From Methanobacterium sp. (GTDB taxonomy: Archaea > Methanobacteriota > Methanobacteria > Methanobacteriales > Methanobacteriaceae), in NCBI GenBank assembly GCA_003151535.1, contig PLXT01000036.1:1-10171 (forward strand): 10,171 bases of DNA, written 5' to 3'. Below are positions 7,088-10,171 of the stretch, piece by piece. The translations under genes and the position numbers were made by a program. The notes beneath the pieces are model-generated. The model was not told the DNA's origin and made no database searches. It saw nothing but the letters and a program-made list of their open reading frames with translations. Each line of letters begins with the position of its first letter. Position 1 is the first letter of the stretch.

Positions 7088-7486
7088 TTAGAAATATCTT
7101 TCAAGTAATCCTTTCAACATGGGTGCATGTCTTGCTTCATCCTTAGAACTTTCATCGAAGAAGTCGTGAGCAGGATCTATATTCTCAAGTTTGGTTAATT
7201 TAGCAGATGCTTTTTTCTCGTTGTTAGCCATTGTTTCGAGATTCTCTTTAAGTGATGAAGAAATAACTCCATTCATTTCAGCAAATACTGCAGCATGACC
7301 TGCTTCCTCAAATGCAATAGTCTTTAGAACTTCTCCCACTTCAGGAAGTCCTTCTCTCTGAGCTAATCTGGCCATAGCTAAGTACATTCCTACTTCAGCA
7401 CATTCTCCCTCAAAGTTCGCTTTGACATCCTTTTCTAGTTCGGTATCTTTACATACGCCTATTTTGTGTTCGTTTATTAATTCCAT
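7088..7486 (-). CDS. Rubrerythrin-type ferritin-like diiron protein without a rubredoxin domain
   Basis: This 132-residue four-helix-bundle protein shows the diiron ligand pattern of the rubrerythrin/ferritin superfamily. Glu28 lies in FEGECAE, E61-x-x-H64 in FEEAGH, a mid-protein Glu near 90, and E117-x-x-H120 in KDEARH. It ends with LKGLLERYF, so it lacks the C-terminal rubredoxin domain of classical rubrerythrins (about 190 residues). It would need a separate rubredoxin as electron donor. Such proteins reduce hydrogen peroxide in the cytoplasm of anaerobes. The ATG is preceded by GGAGGA at good spacing. It lies 57 bases downstream of the fprA stop, in the same orientation, and corresponds to a downstream member of the fpaA-rlp-rub operon described in Methanothermobacter. 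A rubredoxin-type gene is not present between them. A T6 tract and TATA-like TATATTC (about 7526-7532, minus strand) in the gap might give it its own promoter. Confidence 0.85.
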   Translation of the reverse strand: MELINEHKIGVCKDTELEKDVKANFEGECAEVGMYLAMARLAQREGLPEVGEVLKTIAFEEAGHAAVFAEMNGVISSSLKENLETMANNEKKASAKLTKLENIDPAHDFFDESSKDEARHAPMLKGLLERYF

Positions 7487-7543
7487 TATTGTTCCTCCAA
7501 AATATCGACTTTTTTACAAAAAATTGAATATAGGTATTTTTAA

Positions 7544-8752
7544 TCAACCTTTAACGAGTTTTCTTCCCATTTCATAACATCGTTCAAGTTCATCAGCTGT
7601 TGGTACGTAATAGAGTTCATATTCATTTTTAACATCAAATCCACATTTTTAAGGTCTTCTCTTAATATATGGGGTGCTCCACCCTTTCCTCCCATGGAAC
7701 CAAAGGTTATTGCCGTTCTTTTGATACCAGTTCTGTTAAACTTCAGGCCTCGGAGGTAATAGATAATATCCCCTGCACTGGGGAAAGGTTCGTCATATAT
7801 GGTTGGAATTCCAAATGCAACAGCTTTACTGTCAATGATATCCTTTACTATTTCACTTCTCTCATCTTCATGAAGATAATAAATTTTGACATCGGCACCT
7901 TCACTGATAGCACCTTCTGCTACAGCATGGGCCATTTTTTGTGTTGAACCGTGCATAGTATCATAAACGATTGTTACCTTCTCTTCACATTGTCCAGTTG
8001 CCCAAGTACTGTAAGCACGTATAACCTTCATTGGATCTGTCCATATCTGTCCGTGTGAGGGAGCTATTATTTTTATCTTGTTTAACAGTCCAAGCTCTGT
8101 TACTTCTTCAAATTTCTTGAGGACAAGTTTTGGGAGGGGAGTTATTAAATTGGCATAGAATTTTTTGGTTGCATCCATAAGAACATATTCGGGGATTTCA
8201 TGGTCGTATCTTTGAGGGAAACAAATATGTTGACCGAATGCATCGTTTGAAAATAGAATTCCTTCCTCAACTAACAATATGAACATGCTATCAGGTCAGT
8301 GAAGTAAAGGTGCTTCTAAAAATGCTAAACTTGCTCCATCAAGATCAAGAGCATCGCCTGTTTTTACTATTATAAACTCTGCTTCTTCAAGAGAAGGATA
8401 ATGATTTTTTAACCCTTCAACTGCTACCGCTGTACAATATAGGAGCTTCAGGGAATTTACGATGTATTTCAGGTAGTGCTCCACTGTGATCCTTTTCAAC
8501 ATGGTTTTGGATAATCACATCTATTTTCATTTCTCTTCCTTCTTTCTTGAAGGCGTCTTCTATCCTACCCCACATTTGATCAGATTTTCCATGGTAGGTG
8601 TTATCAATTAATGCAACCTTATCCTTTCCAAATACAAGATAAGCATTGTATGTAGTTCCATCCAATGTATAACCGTGATAAGTCCTTATATCCCAGTCTA
8701 AAAATCCTACCCAGTAAACTCCTTCTTTCATTTTCACTGCATCTGCTTTCAT
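7544..8752 (-). pseudogene. fprA: F420H2 oxidase (A-type flavoprotein FprA/FpaA), broken by three lesions
   Basis: The intact family enzyme reduces O2 to water with F420H2. It has an N-terminal metallo-beta-lactamase-like diiron domain and a C-terminal FMN flavodoxin domain, about 404 residues. Here the N-terminus is sound, with GVYWVGFLDWD (11-21) and the diiron motif NHVEKDH (His84, Glu86, Asp88, His89). After codon 105 the frame shifts near 8436-8441. YCTAVAVEGL to LEAPLLH then follows in a second frame and ends in TGA (8296-8298), where the family has Trp (LLHWPDSMF). The same frame continues through DAFGQHIC, SHGQIWTDP and the flavodoxin part (YDTMHGSTQ, GIPTIYDEP, GSMGGKGG). A third lesion, a one-base loss at 7644-7650, shifts the tail. 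Restoring the frame gives YYVPTADELERCYEMG and a stop at 7544-7546. Corrected, the protein is about 403 residues. The start is ATG 8750-8752 with a strong AGGAGG. Either it is a recent pseudogene or the sequence contains errors. Confidence 0.9.
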
Positions 8753-8758
8753 GTTAAT

Positions 8759-8764
8759 CCTCCT
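8759..8764 (-). promoter_or_regulatory. Strong ribosome-binding site of fprA
   Basis: AGGAGG on the minus strand, 6 bases before the ATG at 8750-8752. It excludes the upstream in-frame ATGs (up to 8806) as starts and gives the family N-terminus MKADAVKMKEGVYW. This signal remains intact although the gene it serves is broken. Confidence 0.75.
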
Positions 8765-8784
8765 AATTTTCATATGGTAAAACC

Positions 8785-8793
8785 ACATATATC
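8785..8793 (-). promoter_or_regulatory. TATA element of fprA
   Basis: On the minus strand this reads GATATATGT, 33-41 bases before the fprA ATG. The right arm of the MsvR box directly abuts its upstream side, where the BRE for TFB binding would lie. Regulator binding would therefore be expected to affect TBP/TFB recruitment. Confidence 0.5.
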
Positions 8794-8815
8794 TGGTTCG
8801 TGCCAATACGAACCA
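8794..8815. promoter_or_regulatory. MsvR box (operator) in the fprA-msvR divergent promoter
   Basis: A perfect inverted repeat TGGTTCGT-N6-ACGAACCA. Its core TTCGTG-CCAA-TACGAA (8797-8812) differs at one position from the TTCGTA-N4-TACGAA element described for MsvR in Methanothermobacter thermautotrophicus. It lies between, and abuts, two divergent TATA-like elements. A single bound dimer could thus control both the regulator and the fprA operon. Confidence 0.8.
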
Positions 8816-8823
8816 TTATATGG
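8816..8823 (+). promoter_or_regulatory. TATA element of the msvR-like gene
   Basis: TTATATGG on the plus strand (with the preceding CCA belonging to the MsvR box), about 35-42 bases before the chosen ATG at 8858. Together with the element on the other side it gives an almost mirror-symmetric TATA-operator-TATA layout. A smaller perfect inverted repeat, GTTGTT-TT-AACAAC (8823-8836), follows downstream and could be a secondary site. Confidence 0.45.
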
Positions 8824-8857
8824 TTGTTTTAACAACTCTAACATGGATGTAGGATGT

Positions 8858-9622
8858 ATGAGTAATGAAAAACCCCAAAAAAATAGAGCTAATAACCAGA
8901 TAAAAATATTTGGAACACAAACTGGTGTTAATATCATTGAAAGTCCCATAAAAGCAAAAATATTATCGATTCTTGAAGAGAAAGAGAGAAATGGAGCAGA
9001 GATCGTTGCAATAACAGGAAAATCCAAAGCTACAATATCTGCCCATTTACATGATCTAGTTGATATGGGAATAATCGAATCAAAATCAAATCCATTAGAC
9101 GGCAGAAGCAAAATATTCTTTATTAAATCAAGTTACATAGGTGGACTGTCCCGCGAAAAAGATTTTAAGAAGGAAATGGACAATTACATTACTGAAAATG
9201 TGGTTAAATCAAATGATCCCTTCGAATTCTTTAGGTTCGTCTTCAGAACCATAAGAGTGGCATTGATGGAAGAAGGGTTTAATATCGATCCAATATTACA
9301 TAATGCAGGTATTAAAGTGGGTTCAACGTTCTATGAAAAATTAAAGGACCCTAAAACAGAGGTTATGGTTAATAAAATTGCTGATTTTTGGCAAAAAAAT
9401 AAACTCGGGCGTATCAAAATTGAAAAACTCGAACCACTTACTATTAGAGCGTATGACTGCTTTGAATGCGAAGACCTACCCAAGATTGGTAGATCAGCAT
9501 GTGCATTCAACTCAGGCATACTTGAAGCCCTTTTTTCGGAACATTTTTCTAAGGATGTGAATGTAAAAGAAGTTAAATGCTTTGCAAAGGGTGATGACTA
9601 CTGTTGTTTCATTGTTAAATAA
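8858..9622 (+). CDS. msvR: MsvR-type redox-sensing transcription regulator (winged HTH plus V4R domain)
   Basis: This 254-residue protein has an ArsR-like winged helix-turn-helix at about 28-92 (ITGKSKATISAHLHDLVDMGII as recognition region) and a C-terminal V4R domain at about 140-254. It has six cysteines there: Cys201 and Cys204 (DCFEC), Cys215 (SAC), Cys241, Cys249 and Cys250. In characterised MsvR proteins such cysteines sense redox state, and the reduced form is thought to relieve or change DNA binding. MsvR of Methanothermobacter controls itself and the adjacent fpaA operon; the same divergent arrangement is seen here, with a matching operator. The frame is open upstream to an ATG at 8774, but that start would place the operator and TATA box inside the gene. 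The ATG at 8858, with a modest AGGATG just before it, is preferred; ATG 8843 is possible. The gene is intact although its fprA target is not. Confidence 0.88.
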   Translation: MSNEKPQKNRANNQIKIFGTQTGVNIIESPIKAKILSILEEKERNGAEIVAITGKSKATISAHLHDLVDMGIIESKSNPLDGRSKIFFIKSSYIGGLSREKDFKKEMDNYITENVVKSNDPFEFFRFVFRTIRVALMEEGFNIDPILHNAGIKVGSTFYEKLKDPKTEVMVNKIADFWQKNKLGRIKIEKLEPLTIRAYDCFECEDLPKIGRSACAFNSGILEALFSEHFSKDVNVKEVKCFAKGDDYCCFIVK

Positions 9623-9635
9623 AAATAGTTTGAAC

Positions 9636-9643
9636 AAAAAAAA
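9636..9643 (-). terminator. Oligo-T terminator after cbiL
   Basis: An eight-base A-run on the plus strand gives T8 on the minus strand, 14 bases after the cbiL stop. It lies in the 34-base gap between convergent cbiL and msvR, so it would stop cbiL transcription from running antisense into msvR. Confidence 0.5.
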
Positions 9644-9656
9644 TATTATTTACTAT

Positions 9657-10171
9657 TTATCTATTATTATCGAATTTTATAATGGTGGTAGATAGATATT
9701 TTTTATCCCTAGAAAACCCTTCAAATATATTTTCATCATTCATACTACAATTTTGAACCGAAATAATTGATTTATCGCGTTTATCTCTCCTAACAATTTC
9801 TTCAAGGATTTCAGAATGTCTTGAAGTTTTCATAATTACAAATGTATCCCCATATTCCATTATACTTGCCAACCTATCGTCCACCTTTGGAACAATAACC
9901 ACAATTTCGTCTTTTTCTGCAAGAGAAATTCCTGCAGCAGCAGCACATCCCGTAAAAGAAGTTATACCTGGAATTATTTCAATTTCAAAATCTAACTCAA
10001 TCAATCTTTTGGCAACATATGAAAATGTACTATAAACTGTTGGATCACCTAATGTAATGAAACCAACATCCTTACATTGAACCAATTTATTTGTAATTAT
10101 CTCAGCAGCTTGATCCCAATAGGTATTCAACGTTAATTTATCCTCTATCATTGGAAAAAGAGGATCTAAAA
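9657..10171 (-). CDS. cbiL: Cobalt-precorrin-2 / cobalt-factor II C20-methyltransferase CbiL (partial, runs off the edge)
   Basis: The frame is open to the right edge. The first visible residues, LDPLFPMIEDK, correspond to about residue 65 of a family whose usual length is about 230, so the N-terminus with the first SAM-binding loop lies outside. The visible 170 residues have the SAM-binding VGFITLGDPTVYSTFSYV block, PGITSFTGCAAAAGI, VPKVDD and the end strand YLSTTIIKF. These are typical of tetrapyrrole methylases acting at C20 of the anaerobic cobalamin pathway. In Methanobacteriales this supplies the corrinoid of the Mtr complex. It transfers a methyl from S-adenosylmethionine in the cytoplasm. 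The gene converges on msvR with a 34-base gap. In Methanothermobacter, a cbiL-type gene also lies next to msvR as far as I recall. CbiL is favoured over the C11 or C17 methylases by the GDPTVYSTFSY signature. Confidence 0.85.
   Translation of the reverse strand, partial: LDPLFPMIEDKLTLNTYWDQAAEIITNKLVQCKDVGFITLGDPTVYSTFSYVAKRLIELDFEIEIIPGITSFTGCAAAAGISLAEKDEIVVIVPKVDDRLASIMEYGDTFVIMKTSRHSEILEEIVRRDKRDKSIISVQNCSMNDENIFEGFSRDKKYLSTTIIKFDNNR

Noticed and set aside
7540..7645. Alternative-frame C-terminus of the fprA fragment (tail ending SLKVD)
   Set aside because: This tail has no family resemblance. The other frame over the same bases gives the expected YYVPTADELERC tail, so the fragment's tail is an out-of-frame read-through.
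8296..8298. TGA in fprA as a selenocysteine or recoded codon
   Set aside because: The family has Trp here, there are two more frameshifts in the same gene, and other genes in the window use TGG for Trp normally.
8436..8441. Programmed ribosomal frameshifting in fprA
   Set aside because: No classic slippery heptamer with a downstream stimulator is evident. The presence of a nonsense codon and a third lesion makes decay or sequence error more likely.
8774..8857. N-terminal extension of the msvR-like gene from the ATG at 8774
   Set aside because: It would place the MsvR operator and TATA element inside the coding region and has no homology to the HTH/V4R family. The ATG at 8858 fits better.
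1..10171. CRISPR array, tRNA, rRNA, insertion sequence or integrase
   Set aside because: No regularly spaced repeats, no tRNA-like or rRNA-like sequence, no transposase motifs and no terminal inverted repeats were seen when reading both strands.

Overview
The window looks like a piece of a hydrogenotrophic methanogen chromosome, most likely order Methanobacteriales and probably Methanobacterium or a close relative. It is AT-rich, with oligo-T termination tracts and archaeal TATA-like promoters. It carries a methanogen F420H2 oxidase gene (fprA/fpaA) next to a divergent V4R-domain regulator of the MsvR type. An archaeal site-2 protease, an archaeal MoeA and a cobalt-precorrin methyltransferase (CbiL) fit the same assignment. 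This is judged from recalled protein families and gene order, not from a database search.

Left part (1-2255), minus strand: a short decayed C-terminal remnant of a sensor histidine kinase (42-150), an isoprenylcysteine carboxyl methyltransferase-family membrane protein (151-654), a broken DUF998 membrane protein gene (679-1321, one in-frame TGA and one frameshift) and an intact alpha/beta hydrolase (1386-2255). This part looks like accessory, partly decaying DNA. A very AT-rich 586-base gap (2256-2841) follows. It has no gene but holds several perfect palindromes and one long-stem fold.

Middle (2842-6943), plus strand: moeA (molybdopterin molybdenumtransferase, for the Mo/W cofactor of formylmethanofuran and formate dehydrogenases), a site-2 intramembrane metalloprotease with a PDZ domain, and a NADH oxidase / CoA-disulfide reductase-like flavoprotein.

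Right part (6944-10171): an oxidative-stress locus. On the minus strand are a ferritin-like rubrerythrin-type protein (7088-7486) and, upstream of it, fprA (7544-8752). Divergently on the plus strand is the msvR-like regulator (8858-9622). Their shared promoter region holds a near-perfect MsvR box (TTCGTG-N4-TACGAA) between two opposed TATA elements. fprA as written is broken by three separate lesions: a frameshift after codon 105, TGG (Trp) to TGA, and a frameshift near the 3' end. The frames join seamlessly when these are corrected. Finally cbiL (cobalamin/F430-type tetrapyrrole chemistry, minus strand) runs off the right edge.

Taken together, the regulator, its operator and the rubrerythrin-type gene of a known methanogen oxygen-defence module are preserved, while the oxygen-reducing enzyme appears dead, or the sequence has errors there. 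I saw no tRNA, rRNA, CRISPR array or insertion sequence, and nothing that I would call a wholly new system.
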